From assembly GCA_963976795.1 (NCBI GenBank), contig CAXBLT010000008.1, forward strand, positions 49,879 to 113,878: 64,000 nucleotides of DNA, in the 5' to 3' direction. Origin of the DNA: UBA7359 sp963976795. GTDB lineage: Bacteria > Pseudomonadota > Gammaproteobacteria > Eutrophobiales > Eutrophobiaceae. The notes under the pieces were generated by a model that worked only from the letters and a program-made list of their open reading frames with translations, did not search any database and had not been told where the DNA came from. A program made the translations under genes and the position numbers. Of the stretch, positions 1 through 8,357 are shown one piece after another (positions within the stretch are counted from its first letter, which is position 1; each line of letters opens with the position of its first letter).

Positions 1-763
1 TATCTATGATGGCGGATTTATTTTCTTTCGAAAAATAAATCAATACATTGCGGCAAAAAATAATATCGAACTTGCCTATGCTTGAATAATGTTCAAGCAA
101 ATTTAAATATTGAAACCGAACCCGGTTTTTTATTTTACTAACCAGCTTATAATTTTCATTTTCGGTTTTTATGAAGTATTTCTTTTTACGCTCCTCGGAT
201 AGACCTCTTACTATCGAGAGACGATCATATTCTGCTGTTGAAGCACTTTTGATTACTCTGGATGAGATATCCGTACCAACAATTTGTATGTCTACGGGAA
301 AAGCTCCAGGATTCCTTGCAGTATATTCATCGATGATCATGCTAATTGAATAGGCTTCATGACCATGAGAACAAGCTGCGGACCAGATTTTAGGTGCTAC
401 CGCACGCTTGCCTTTCAGCTTGGGCAATAACTCATCATGTAAATATTCAAATGGATATTGATCTCGAAACCATGACGTTTCATTTGTCGTCATCGCATCA
501 ATGATTTCAAGGCTTAGCTTCGGATCGGTACCCTCATTAATTTTTTTCATGGCATCTGCTAGTGTCTCAACACCATGCGCTGTCAATATCGGTCGCAATC
601 GATTCTTTACCAGATAAGCCTTATTAGCTCCTAATGTAATCCCAGATGTTTCTTCCAGATAATCACAAAAAGCAAGGTATTCATCCGTATTTGAATGCGC
701 TACGTTATTTGATTGAGACAAACCAAAATCTATAAATTTATGCTGCTTGTTTGTTTTGGTCAT
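1..763 (-). CDS. cheR: Chemotaxis protein methyltransferase CheR (partial)
   Basis: Methylates glutamates on methyl-accepting chemotaxis receptors using S-adenosylmethionine. The gene runs off the left edge, so only about the first 240 residues are visible. They carry the family's N-terminal region (LEETSGITLGANKAYLVKNRL), the AdoMet-site segment (IWSAACSHGHEAYS, where many relatives have A-x-C-S-T-G-E-E) and the closing motif FCRNVLIYF. The start is uncertain. The ATG at 763 overlaps cheV by 26 nt; a TTG at 721 would avoid the overlap; neither has a strong ribosome binding site. It follows cheV directly and is probably co-transcribed from the sigma-28 site upstream of cheV. The pairing cheV-cheR divergent from flgA is common in flagellated gammaproteobacteria. 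Confidence 0.9.
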   Translation of the reverse strand, partial: MTKTNKQHKFIDFGLSQSNNVAHSNTDEYLAFCDYLEETSGITLGANKAYLVKNRLRPILTAHGVETLADAMKKINEGTDPKLSLEIIDAMTTNETSWFRDQYPFEYLHDELLPKLKGKRAVAPKIWSAACSHGHEAYSISMIIDEYTARNPGAFPVDIQIVGTDISSRVIKSASTAEYDRLSIVRGLSEERKKKYFIKTENENYKLVSKIKNRVRFQYLNLLEHYSSIGKFDIIFCRNVLIYFSKENKSAIID

Positions 764-1691
764 TATCATCAACTTTTAGATGTTGCAAAACTCGCGCCGC
801 CAGTTCTGTAGCATCGTATTTAGCCAGAAAATCATCCGCACCCACTTTCTCTATCATGCTTTCATTAAATGCCCCACTGAGCGATGAGTGCAGAAGTACA
901 GTTAGTTTCGCTAAGTCAGGGTGTTCCTTGATTGATTTAGTCAGTGTATACCCATCCATCTCTGGCATTTCAACATCAGACAGGACTAATGAGCACTGTT
1001 CAGTAATCGGAATAGTTTTATCCTGAATCCATTCAAGCAACATTTCGAAAGCCTCTTTACCATTTTTAGCTTGGGAATATTTGATACCTACTTGCTCAAG
1101 CACTTTAATAATTTGCTTTCTCGCCATAGTCGAATCATCAACAACCAAGATATGCTTATTTCTCAGATCATCCTTATTTGTACCGTGCAACACAGTATCA
1201 TCAATAACATCAGAAAAACCCATAATATCTGCCATTACTTTTTCAACATCAATGATCTCAACCAGTTCGTCATCAACATTAGTTACCGCTGTCAGGAATG
1301 TTACATTACCAATACCATCAGGTGGTGCTTTAATATCTCCCCAATTCATATTTATGATTTTATCCACACTAGATACCAGCAACCCTTGTACATGCCGATT
1401 GTACTCGGTAACGATAACAAAACTCTCTTTCAGATTACTAACTGCTGGTTTACCAACCGCCATCGCCAAATCCATGACTGTAATCGTTTTACCTCGCATA
1501 TTGGCTAAACCACGTATTGCAGGATGTGCTTGCGGCGCTCTGGTTAATACGGGGCAGTTAATTACTTCCCGAATTTTAAAGACATTAATACCGAACCGTT
1601 GTCGTTGACCAAGGCGAAACAATAATAATTCGAGTCGGTTCCTGCCCACCAACTGAGTCCTAGAATTTACATTCTCCATTAATTCTGTCAT
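738..1691 (-). CDS. cheV: Chemotaxis coupling protein CheV (CheW domain plus receiver)
   Basis: Couples chemoreceptors to the CheA kinase and adapts through its own receiver domain; acts at the cytoplasmic face of receptor arrays. The 317 residues have an N-terminal CheW-like domain (about 18-160, with the FKIREVI and RGLANMRGKTI segments) and a C-terminal receiver domain (about 178-305). In the receiver, acidic residues DD at 185-186, the phosphoacceptor D239 (in LVLSDVEMPEMDG) and K291 are all present, so it should be phosphorylatable. The length is normal for CheV. A near-consensus sigma-28 promoter lies 35-61 nt upstream of the start. cheR follows with a short overlap. Confidence 0.95.
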   Translation of the reverse strand: MTELMENVNSRTQLVGRNRLELLLFRLGQRQRFGINVFKIREVINCPVLTRAPQAHPAIRGLANMRGKTITVMDLAMAVGKPAVSNLKESFVIVTEYNRHVQGLLVSSVDKIINMNWGDIKAPPDGIGNVTFLTAVTNVDDELVEIIDVEKVMADIMGFSDVIDDTVLHGTNKDDLRNKHILVVDDSTMARKQIIKVLEQVGIKYSQAKNGKEAFEMLLEWIQDKTIPITEQCSLVLSDVEMPEMDGYTLTKSIKEHPDLAKLTVLLHSSLSGAFNESMIEKVGADDFLAKYDATELAARVLQHLKVDDNDQNKQAA

Positions 1692-1725
1692 TACAAACCC
1701 CGGTATTAGTATTTATCTGACTTAT

Positions 1726-1752
1726 TTATCGGCGATGATGGTAAAGACTTGA
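1726..1752 (-). promoter_or_regulatory. Sigma-28 (FliA) promoter for cheV-cheR
   Basis: Read on the minus strand, TCAAGTCT (1752-1745) is followed by an 11-nt spacer and GCCGATAA (1733-1726). The -10 element matches the FliA consensus exactly, and the TCAAG-type -35 is a common gammaproteobacterial form. The anti-sigma factor gene flgM nearby supports a FliA regulon. Transcription would start about 30 nt before the cheV ATG. Confidence 0.85.
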
Positions 1753-1763
1753 ATTAAGCATGT

Positions 1764-1780
1764 TAGGCACATCATTTGCA
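1764..1780 (+). promoter_or_regulatory. Probable sigma-54 promoter upstream of flgA
   Basis: TTAGGCACATCATTTGCA places GG at 1766-1767 and GC at 1778-1779, separated by exactly 10 nt, as in -24/-12 promoters; GGCAC and TTGC are both intact. Sigma-54 control of early and middle flagellar genes is typical in polar-flagellated gammaproteobacteria. The predicted start near 1791 would produce a transcript covering the small ORF at 1831 and flgA. The enhancer-binding protein (FleQ/FlrA type) is not in the window. Confidence 0.65.
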
Positions 1781-1830
1781 TGCTACGTAAACTAAACTCT
1801 CATTAACACCAATAGTAGGTAGTACCGAAA

Positions 1831-2076
1831 ATGACACAGCAGAAATATAAAATGTTGCGAGCACACCAGCAGTTACGACAGACATTACGAAATATTTTCC
1901 CTGTATTTACTACTAAAAAACACAATCAACAAAACGATACTGGAGATAAGAATACTGCTGCCAAACAAATATCTGATAGTAAGAACATAACGATAAACTT
2001 CTTGAGAGATATTGAAAACTGCGCAAATGCTGCAAGAGAAATTGGAGTTTGCGGCCAAAATAAATGGGGAATATAA
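1831..2076 (+). CDS. Small hypothetical protein in the flgA leader
   Basis: An 81-codon ORF between the predicted sigma-54 start and flgA, running past the flgA ATG at 2064 but ending before the one at 2082. I do not recognise the product. It is hydrophilic, basic at the N-terminus (MTQQKYKMLRAHQQLRQTLR), has no membrane segment or signal peptide, and holds two cysteines near the C-terminus. The only ribosome-binding-like sequence, AGG, sits 11 nt before the ATG, which is weak. It could be a real small flagellar-locus protein or chance reading through a long flgA leader. Confidence 0.35.
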   Translation: MTQQKYKMLRAHQQLRQTLRNIFPVFTTKKHNQQNDTGDKNTAAKQISDSKNITINFLRDIENCANAAREIGVCGQNKWGI

Positions 2077-2081
2077 AGCGG

Positions 2082-2804
2082 ATGAAGCCTGACAATTTAA
2101 CAAGTTTTTTTATGTCTAAGCTCCTTACTTTACTCATTATTACGATGTCGTCCTCCAGTGTTCATAGTAAAGAATATCATTCACTTGAGGACATAAGCAG
2201 GACGGCTCATGATTTTGTATTAAATAAAATACAATCACTTGATGAAGAGATACAAATTAGTGTAGGTCGGCTTGATCCCCGTCTAACTTTACATCGTTGC
2301 ACAATACCGCTTGAAGCATTTACTCAAGGTTATGAAACACGTCAAGGGCGCAGCACAATTGGTGTACGTTGTACTGATCATAAGCCATGGTCTCTTTATG
2401 TGCCCATAACAATAAAGAACTTCAAGAAAGTTGTTGTCCTTAAACAAACAGCGTCACGTAACACAGTACTATCCGAAGCAAATATCTCTTTAGAAAAAAT
2501 GAATATCAACCGTTTGTCATCCGGTTATTTTAGCGATATAAATCAAGTACAAGGCAAAATATTGACTCAAAACCTTTCTAAAGGTGCTGTTTTGACAAAC
2601 AATCACATAAAAATACCCATGGCGATTAACCGTGGACAATTAGTGACCCTGATTGCAAAAAACGCTGTCATTGAAGTCAGAGCAGAAGGAAAAGCGCTGT
2701 CTAAAGGCGCTGTTGGCGAAAGGATTAAGGTCAAAAACATGAAAACCAAGCGTATAGTCGAAGGCATAATAATTGACAAATACCTGATAAATGTGAACTT
2801 ATAG
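2082..2804 (+). CDS. flgA: Flagellar basal body P-ring formation protein FlgA
   Basis: Periplasmic chaperone needed to assemble the FlgI P-ring around the flagellar rod. A hydrophobic segment ending near SSSVHSKEY looks like a Sec signal peptide. The middle carries the SAF-like region (TVLSEANISLEKMNINRL, then GKILTQNLSKGAVLTNNHI), and the C-terminus has the family's beta-rich ending (AINRGQLVTLIAKNAVIEVRAEG... ERIKVKN). Three in-frame ATGs are possible: 2064, 2082 and 2112. I prefer 2082 because GGGGA lies upstream; 2064 has no nearby Shine-Dalgarno, and 2112 would give the shortest signal peptide. flgM follows after a gap that holds its own sigma-28 promoter. Confidence 0.92.
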   Translation: MKPDNLTSFFMSKLLTLLIITMSSSSVHSKEYHSLEDISRTAHDFVLNKIQSLDEEIQISVGRLDPRLTLHRCTIPLEAFTQGYETRQGRSTIGVRCTDHKPWSLYVPITIKNFKKVVVLKQTASRNTVLSEANISLEKMNINRLSSGYFSDINQVQGKILTQNLSKGAVLTNNHIKIPMAINRGQLVTLIAKNAVIEVRAEGKALSKGAVGERIKVKNMKTKRIVEGIIIDKYLINVNL

Positions 2805-2826
2805 GCATTTTAAATTTAAAAATGAT

Positions 2827-2854
2827 TAAAGTTCTAACCTTTAATTGTCGATAA
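2827..2854 (+). promoter_or_regulatory. Sigma-28 (FliA) promoter for flgM-flgN
   Basis: TAAAGTTC (2827-2834), a 12-nt spacer, then GTCGATAA (2847-2854). This differs from the FliA consensus by one base in each element. It lies about 38 nt before the flgM ATG. FliA-driven flgM expression is a classic feedback arrangement, which supports the call. Confidence 0.75.
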
Positions 2855-2892
2855 GGTCATTAGATAGATTATGAAACATTGTGGAGCAACAT

Positions 2893-3225
2893 ATGGTTAA
2901 TGATATAAAAAGTTCAAATCATTCACTGTTATCCGGTCTTGCGAGTCAGCAACAAGCAGAGCAGACCAGAAACAATGAGAATGCAGCAGGAAATAAAACA
3001 CAAGGTACCGCTGATGACAGGGTCAATTTAACTGATCAGGCAGAGAAGCTAAGAACGCTTGAATCCAGCATCATGAAACAACCCGTTGTTGATACTAAAC
3101 GCGTTGAATCAATAAGAAGTGCAATTCTGGATGGCACTTACACTATTGATAATAATAAGACAGCGGAAAAAATGGCTGAGTTCGAGGGTTTACTTGATAC
3201 TAAAATTGGAGATGGAAAGTCATGA
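2893..3225 (+). CDS. flgM: Anti-sigma-28 factor FlgM
   Basis: Binds and inhibits the flagellar sigma factor FliA until the hook is complete, when it is exported. The 110-residue product has a polar, probably disordered N-terminal half and a conserved C-terminal helix region (VDTKRVESIRSAILDGTYTIDNNKTAEKMAEF) typical of FlgM. A GTG at 2881 is in frame, but GTGGAG just before the ATG at 2893 provides a ribosome binding site, so I start there. It overlaps flgN by four bases (ATGA), which indicates translational coupling. Confidence 0.93.
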   Translation: MVNDIKSSNHSLLSGLASQQQAEQTRNNENAAGNKTQGTADDRVNLTDQAEKLRTLESSIMKQPVVDTKRVESIRSAILDGTYTIDNNKTAEKMAEFEGLLDTKIGDGKS

Positions 3226-3683
3226 ATGAGACTCAAGGAAGGTTTTTAACTCTACTCAAACAAGAAACATCACTCTTAGGTGACCTACACGAAGCCCTAT
3301 TAAAAGAGCTCGCCGCACTAAAAGAACGTAATGTTGACTTGATCAGCGAATTATCAGAGGTGAAGACATTAATACTAGATCGGCTTGGTATGCTAGATAA
3401 TCAAAGACAGCTTTATTTAGAGAACGAAGAACATCATTATGAAATTCATGATGAAAAGACAACATTTTCAAACGAAGTCAAACTATTAAATAATGAAATC
3501 CAGGATTATTTAAAAAAGTGTAAGCAGCAAAATAAGATCAATGGCGGTGTTATTGAAATCAGTCAGCTATTTAATGAAAAAATACTTGATATCATTTACG
3601 GGAATACTGATAGACAGACCACCTATAGCGCCGAGGGAAGAAACAAGTCAAACATCGATCAGCATAGTCTTGCACGTGTTTAA
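3222..3683 (+). CDS. flgN: Flagellar export chaperone FlgN
   Basis: Chaperone for the hook-filament junction proteins FlgK and FlgL before their export. The 153-residue product is almost entirely predicted helix and coiled-coil-like, rich in Leu, Glu and Lys, as in the FlgN family (GDLHEALLKELAALKERNVDLISEL). The assignment leans on context as much as sequence, because FlgN proteins diverge strongly: it directly follows flgM with an ATGA overlap. The PilZ-domain gene begins 14 nt later, so flgM-flgN-pilZ is likely one transcript. Confidence 0.88.
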   Translation: MNETQGRFLTLLKQETSLLGDLHEALLKELAALKERNVDLISELSEVKTLILDRLGMLDNQRQLYLENEEHHYEIHDEKTTFSNEVKLLNNEIQDYLKKCKQQNKINGGVIEISQLFNEKILDIIYGNTDRQTTYSAEGRNKSNIDQHSLARV

Positions 3684-3697
3684 TCACACTCATAGTA

Positions 3698-4486
3698 ATG
3701 CAAAACACAGCCATAACTGAGAAACGCATATCAGATAATAGTCTAGGCCAGCAAACGAACCTTGAATCTATAAAGCTCACGTCTGCCGAGGACATCGGTC
3801 GCTTATTAAAAAAAATATACTTAAAGCATGCTCTTTTAACCATAACAATTGAATCTTCCGACGAGTGTTATGGAAGCACTATTCTGGAAGTCAACAATGA
3901 AAATGGCTATCTGGTTATTGATGAACTTCATCCGGAACAAGGTCATTCTAAAATTGAAGTAGGTACTTCTATTTCATTCAATTCCCGGTATGCGGGCGCA
4001 TTTGTTTATTTTGTAGCGACTGTCGAAGCTATTGGTGATAATTCAAAAGCAGCTTATTACAAAATTGGCATTCCTGACGAAATTCAATATCATCAAAGAC
4101 GCAACACGTATCGAATTACTACCAGCATTAGTGAACCAGTAACCGTTAATCTCGTCAACGAAGACGATGTATTAATAAAAGCTGAATTAAGAGACATTTC
4201 ACATGGGGGTGTTTGTTTGCGTGTAAATTCTACTTCACATATATCCATTAACAGTGGCGATATTATTCCAACCTGTTTAATCCAGGTTAGTGATGAACGA
4301 AAAATTCTAAGCTCGTTAAATATTTGCCACGTTGAATTTATCAAGGAAACTGGCTCACTACGTATAGGCGCTGAGTTTTCAGACATGAGTGCCTTCGATC
4401 AGAGAGAGTTGGAACATTTTATCGCAACATTGGAACGTGCAATAATTAAAAATATTAAACGTGCAGACACAAGGATTGCCGTTTAA
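3698..4486 (+). CDS. YcgR-like PilZ-domain protein (c-di-GMP flagellar brake)
   Basis: Predicted cyclic-di-GMP receptor that slows the flagellar motor. Residues about 25-125 resemble the YcgR N-terminal domain. Residues about 130-255 form a PilZ domain with both ligand motifs: RxxxR at R135-R139 (in QRRNTYR) and D/NxSxxG at D166-G171 (DISHGG). Both are intact, so it should bind c-di-GMP. It is the last gene of the flgM-flgN transcript, which puts it under the same sigma-28 control and supports a motility role. Its 3' end overlaps the converging glycosyltransferase gene by four bases. A diguanylate cyclase that could supply ligand lies at 48937-49914. Confidence 0.88.
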   Translation: MQNTAITEKRISDNSLGQQTNLESIKLTSAEDIGRLLKKIYLKHALLTITIESSDECYGSTILEVNNENGYLVIDELHPEQGHSKIEVGTSISFNSRYAGAFVYFVATVEAIGDNSKAAYYKIGIPDEIQYHQRRNTYRITTSISEPVTVNLVNEDDVLIKAELRDISHGGVCLRVNSTSHISINSGDIIPTCLIQVSDERKILSSLNICHVEFIKETGSLRIGAEFSDMSAFDQRELEHFIATLERAIIKNIKRADTRIAV

Positions 4487-5127
4487 TAGTAAAGCACCGA
4501 GCTTGTCCGTTTCAACATAAAATATGGCAATAGATCAGCAGTTCTATCAACATCCCAGCGCTCGGGTAATAAATCAAGTTTCCAATCTAAAGCGTTTATA
4601 TTTTCACAAGTATCATTAAACACCTTGTCTTTACCCCATTTTATATTTGAAAAAACTTGAGCATTGTTCTTAACCATCCCTATAAGATAATAACCACCAT
4701 CAACTGCTGGACCTAAAACCACATCCGTATTATTTTTAAGATATTCGGCTGATGAGACTAAATCTGAACTCTTTAAGGAAGGACAATCGCTACCAATCAA
4801 GACGGCATACGAATATTGGCGTAAAACAGCATCAAAAGCGTTGAACATACGTTCTCCCAAATCTTTGCCCTTCTGTTTACGAAGTTTTATAAAATGCCTG
4901 CTCTTTAAACGGTTAAAGTAACGATGCTCAAGATCGCCATCAACCCAAACCTGAATAGAAGAAAACCCAGCTTTTCTTGCAGTACTTAAAGTTTTTGTTA
5001 AAAACTCCTGGTATAGCAACACAGCACTCCGACAACCAATACCGGGAATTAATCGTGTTTTAACCTTTCCCCGAACAGGTGCTTTGGTAAAAACAAGCAG
5101 TGCTCCTTTCGAGCGCTGTTTACTCAT
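4483..5127 (-). CDS. Arsenosugar-type glycosyltransferase, TIGR04282/DUF2064 family
   Basis: Nucleotide-sugar transferase-like fold of the TIGR04282 (DUF2064) family, usually encoded beside ArsS. Visible motifs are the N-terminal nucleotide-binding loop LLVFTKAPVRGKVKTRL, the SDCPSL acidic motif (VLIGSDCPSLKSSDL) and GPAVDGGYYLIG, all characteristic of the family. The ATG at 5127 overlaps the end of the upstream gene by 8 nt; a TTG at 5139 is an alternative. Family assignment is firm. The exact sugar and acceptor are inferred from linkage to ArsS, not shown by sequence. Confidence 0.85.
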   Translation of the reverse strand: MSKQRSKGALLVFTKAPVRGKVKTRLIPGIGCRSAVLLYQEFLTKTLSTARKAGFSSIQVWVDGDLEHRYFNRLKSRHFIKLRKQKGKDLGERMFNAFDAVLRQYSYAVLIGSDCPSLKSSDLVSSAEYLKNNTDVVLGPAVDGGYYLIGMVKNNAQVFSNIKWGKDKVFNDTCENINALDWKLDLLPERWDVDRTADLLPYFMLKRTSSVLYY

Positions 5128-5797
5128 AGAGCTTTGCAAGTTTGTTAGTGTCGTAATGAAAGAAATAGAGTAAACGTAATAGCCACATCTTTACAATTGT
5201 CTTAACTATTCCATGCTTTTCCCAGCGCCGACTAGAACTGATGACTTTTTCTCTAATACGAATTGGCCTTGAGAGATTAACCAACGAAGTAGAAATAGCA
5301 ATATCCTCCATCAAAGCTATTTCTGGATAGCCCCCAATTTTGCAAAACAATTTAGCGCCTATAAAGATCACCTGATCTCCGGTAACAATACCAGTAAAAC
5401 TTGAACGTTTATTCATGCATGATTCAATAACACGAAATATCCAGTTACTTCCCGACAAGCTGATATCAAACCTTCCCCATTTGTCTTCAATATTAGTAAT
5501 GCTTAAAAAATATTCGAGAATATTATCTGGTAAAACAGTATCTGCATGTAAAAAGACAAGGCAATCTCCCGTCGCTGCTTCTGCCCCACAATTCATTTGA
5601 ATTGAACGTGACTGTTGTGTCTGACAGACGCAATCACATAAGGGAGAAACTAATGAAACAGTACTATCAATACTGCCTCCATCTACAACGATCACCTCAT
5701 GACCTGAATCTCGTAAGACCTGAAGTCTCCTGAGATGCTGCTCTATATATTCGGCTTCGTTTAGCGTCGGGATTATAATAGATAGTTTTATTTGCAT
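5120..5797 (-). CDS. Arsenosugar-type family 2 glycosyltransferase, TIGR04283
   Basis: GT-A fold family 2 glycosyltransferase. The N-terminus shows SIIIPTLNEAEYI and VIVVDGGSIDST, then a DxD-like motif in FLHADTVLP. The C-terminal half has VTGDQVIFIGAKLFCKIGGYPEIALMEDIAIS, which together with the short length (225 aa) fits TIGR04283. It sits 6 nt downstream of arsS and overlaps the TIGR04282 gene, so the three form one leftward operon. Substrate is inferred from context only. Confidence 0.87.
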   Translation of the reverse strand: MQIKLSIIIPTLNEAEYIEQHLRRLQVLRDSGHEVIVVDGGSIDSTVSLVSPLCDCVCQTQQSRSIQMNCGAEAATGDCLVFLHADTVLPDNILEYFLSITNIEDKWGRFDISLSGSNWIFRVIESCMNKRSSFTGIVTGDQVIFIGAKLFCKIGGYPEIALMEDIAISTSLVNLSRPIRIREKVISSSRRWEKHGIVKTIVKMWLLRLLYFFHYDTNKLAKLYE

Positions 5798-5803
5798 CTA
5801 AAC

Positions 5804-6766
5804 TCAAGCTGTTAATGCACCACCACAACTGCTCCCTTGTCCCGCAGTGCAGCCATAGCAATGATCGCGAACGGCAATCATATTACCCTCTACATCATTA
5901 TTAATCAGTTCAGAAATATGCACCTGTTGCTCATTATCACTCAAATTGATATTTAGCATTTGATTAAAATCACAATCATAAACGTAGCCCTGCCAATCAA
6001 CGCTGATCAAATTGCGGCACATTACATTTTCAATATTTTCATCCCGATGCGACTGCATAAGAATTGCCATATAATCATTTAATTGATTATTAGACACCAA
6101 AGTACTGCCAAATCGGTTAATCGGCATATTGCACAAGGTAAAGAGCTTATTAAATTCAATGCCATACCTATTTAACAATTCTTCCTTATAAGCACTTTCC
6201 AACACATCTTGTGCCGGGGGCAACACAGGTCCTTGGGGGTTAAACACCAGATTCAACAATAATTTTTTGTTTGAATAACCATAACCAACATTATTTAATT
6301 GTTTTAAACCCTTAATACTTTTTTCAAATACCCCTTCCCCACGCTGTCTATCTACATTTTCTAACTCATAACAAGGTAGAGAAGCTACAACTTCTACTTC
6401 ATAATCTGCCAGAAACTGAGCAAGCCCCTCCATCCCTGACTCTTCCAAAATAGTCAGGTTGCAACGATCGATAACATGCACCCCTTTCTCACGAGCATAT
6501 TTTACAAGCGCTCTAAATTCAGGGTGAAGTTCCGGTGCACCACCAGTGATATCCAGGGATTCAATATTATTTGTTGTAAGAAAAGATTTGACTGCTCCAA
6601 TGGTAGCAACAGACATCTTTTCTTTCCTTTTCGGGCTTGAATTAACGTGACAATGAAAACACTGTTGATTACATTTCAAACCGATATTAATTTGTAACGT
6701 ATGCAGATTATCCCGCTTAATAACAGGAAAATTTCTTTGGTTTAGAGAAGGTAGCGTATCATGCAT
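5804..6766 (-). CDS. arsS: Arsenosugar biosynthesis radical SAM protein ArsS
   Basis: Radical S-adenosylmethionine enzyme proposed to transfer a 5'-deoxyadenosyl group to dimethylarsenite in arsenosugar synthesis. The cluster motif CxxxCxxC is at C32-C36-C39 (CNQQCFHC). The radical SAM glycine-rich turn appears in LDITGGAPELHPEF. The C-terminal DUF3641-like part keeps its cysteines (FTLCNMPINRFG, CRNLISVDWQGYVYDCDFNQML, and a terminal CYGCTAGQGSSCGG). The length of 320 aa is normal. No arsM methyltransferase, ars efflux gene or ArsR is in the window, so the methylated arsenic substrate must come from elsewhere. Confidence 0.92.
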   Translation of the reverse strand: MHDTLPSLNQRNFPVIKRDNLHTLQINIGLKCNQQCFHCHVNSSPKRKEKMSVATIGAVKSFLTTNNIESLDITGGAPELHPEFRALVKYAREKGVHVIDRCNLTILEESGMEGLAQFLADYEVEVVASLPCYELENVDRQRGEGVFEKSIKGLKQLNNVGYGYSNKKLLLNLVFNPQGPVLPPAQDVLESAYKEELLNRYGIEFNKLFTLCNMPINRFGSTLVSNNQLNDYMAILMQSHRDENIENVMCRNLISVDWQGYVYDCDFNQMLNINLSDNEQQVHISELINNDVEGNMIAVRDHCYGCTAGQGSSCGGALTA

Positions 6767-6790
6767 AATTGTTATGCCATTATTAAATTC

Positions 6791-8239
6791 CTAGTTACGT
6801 CCAAAGTCATCATCAAATCGTACAATATCATCTTCACCTAAATACTCCCCTGATTGTACTTCAATGATTTCCAGTGATTCATCAGTCGTATTTTCTAATC
6901 TATGCTTAACTCCTACAGGAATGTATGTTGATTCATTCTCATGTAAGACAGTGATTTCATCACCTTTAGTCACCTTAGCAACACCCTTTACCACAACCCA
7001 ATGTTCAGCGCGCTGGTGATGTAATTGTAAAGATAGTTTCTTTCCGGGGTTTACAATCAAACGTTTGACCTGAAACTTCTCTCCAGAATCAACTGAATCA
7101 TAACTACCCCATGGCCTGTAGACCTTTCGATGTAATAAAAATTCACTTCGATTATCGAATTTTAATTTTTCTACAATTGTCTTTACATCTTGCGTCTTAT
7201 TTCTATCCGCAACCATAATGGCATCATCAGTATCAACGATAACCATATCACGACAACCAATTGTGACGACTAAACCACGTTCACTCTTAATAAAACAATT
7301 ACTGGAATCTTCGACAATGGCATCCCCTTCGATATAATTATTATTACTATCCTTGTCATTGATTTCCCATACTGATGACCACGCACCAACATCCGACCAG
7401 CCGACATCCATCGGTATTACAGCAATTTTATCGTCATTGCTCTGTGCCAATTGTTCCATTACGGCATAGTCAATAGAATCATCCGGACACTTCAAGAAAG
7501 AATTTTCATCCAACCTAAAGAATAGCCCATCATTTTTTCCCTTATGTATAGCTTCTGTGCTTGCATTAGCTATCTCCTGCTGAAGACACTTTATTCTTTC
7601 CAGCCAAACCGATGCCTTCATCATGAAGATCCCACTATTCCACAAGTAGTCCCCCGAGCTTAAATATTCTTCTGCTGTAGTTCGATTCGGTTTTTCAGTA
7701 AACCCACTAATTGCGTGAACTGCCTGACCATTAATAGTCTGTATTTTGTCGGCAATATGAATATACCCATAACCTGTCTCAGGAGATGCTGGTTTGATAC
7801 CAAAAGTCACAAGATAATTATCTTGCGCCATTTCTAAAGCTGCTTTTATTGCATCATGAAATAATTCAGTGTCAGTAATAATATGATCTGCAGGCATCAT
7901 TATTATAACTGCATCACCTTCTTTTTCGATTTGATGTATTGCAGCTACGGTTAATGCAGGAGCGGTATTCCTACCTTTTGGTTCAAGAATAATACTGCCG
8001 ATGTTTCTGGAAACTTGAGCACTTTGCTCCGCAACAAGAAATCGGTGTGCTTCATTACAAATGATGACAGGATCTAAAACATTATCCGATGAATCTAACC
8101 CATCTAACCTTAATAAGGTATTTTGCAATAAGGTATTATCATCGAACAATTTCAAGAATTGTTTGGGGTAATATTCTCTAGATAACGGCCAAAGACGGGT
8201 ACCGCCACCACCAGCCAATATGACAGGACTTAACTTCAT
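6791..8239 (-). CDS. manC: Mannose-1-phosphate guanylyltransferase / mannose-6-phosphate isomerase
   Basis: Bifunctional type II PMI/GMP enzyme that makes GDP-mannose for polysaccharides. The N-terminal nucleotidyltransferase opens with VILAGGGGTRLWPLSREYYPKQF; the C-terminal cupin holds the isomerase site (FQVKRLIVNPGKKLSLQLHHQRAEHWVVVKG). I start at the ATG at 8239, which has AGG 8 nt upstream and matches the family N-terminus; an upstream in-frame ATG at 8293 adds 18 residues unlike the family. It lies 24 nt upstream of arsS on the same strand, so it may be co-transcribed with the arsenosugar block, though functional linkage is unproven. Confidence 0.94.
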   Translation of the reverse strand: MKLSPVILAGGGGTRLWPLSREYYPKQFLKLFDDNTLLQNTLLRLDGLDSSDNVLDPVIICNEAHRFLVAEQSAQVSRNIGSIILEPKGRNTAPALTVAAIHQIEKEGDAVIIMMPADHIITDTELFHDAIKAALEMAQDNYLVTFGIKPASPETGYGYIHIADKIQTINGQAVHAISGFTEKPNRTTAEEYLSSGDYLWNSGIFMMKASVWLERIKCLQQEIANASTEAIHKGKNDGLFFRLDENSFLKCPDDSIDYAVMEQLAQSNDDKIAVIPMDVGWSDVGAWSSVWEINDKDSNNNYIEGDAIVEDSSNCFIKSERGLVVTIGCRDMVIVDTDDAIMVADRNKTQDVKTIVEKLKFDNRSEFLLHRKVYRPWGSYDSVDSGEKFQVKRLIVNPGKKLSLQLHHQRAEHWVVVKGVAKVTKGDEITVLHENESTYIPVGVKHRLENTTDESLEIIEVQSGEYLGEDDIVRFDDDFGRN

Positions 8240-8357
8240 TAATATACCTATTGTTATTAGTTTCCGGATACCTAATGTGAACAAGGGGATCACGTTAGCT
8301 TTAAAGCCTGAATCTTATCAGATAAACTACATGAAGTTTTAAAAACGGTTGTATATG

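Noticed and set aside
1081..1608. A 175-codon plus-strand ORF opposite cheV, with others at 751-1026 and 1071-1508
   Set aside because: They lie entirely antisense to the well-supported CheV gene and are rich in Ser/Thr/Ile as expected of shadow frames; no ribosome binding site.
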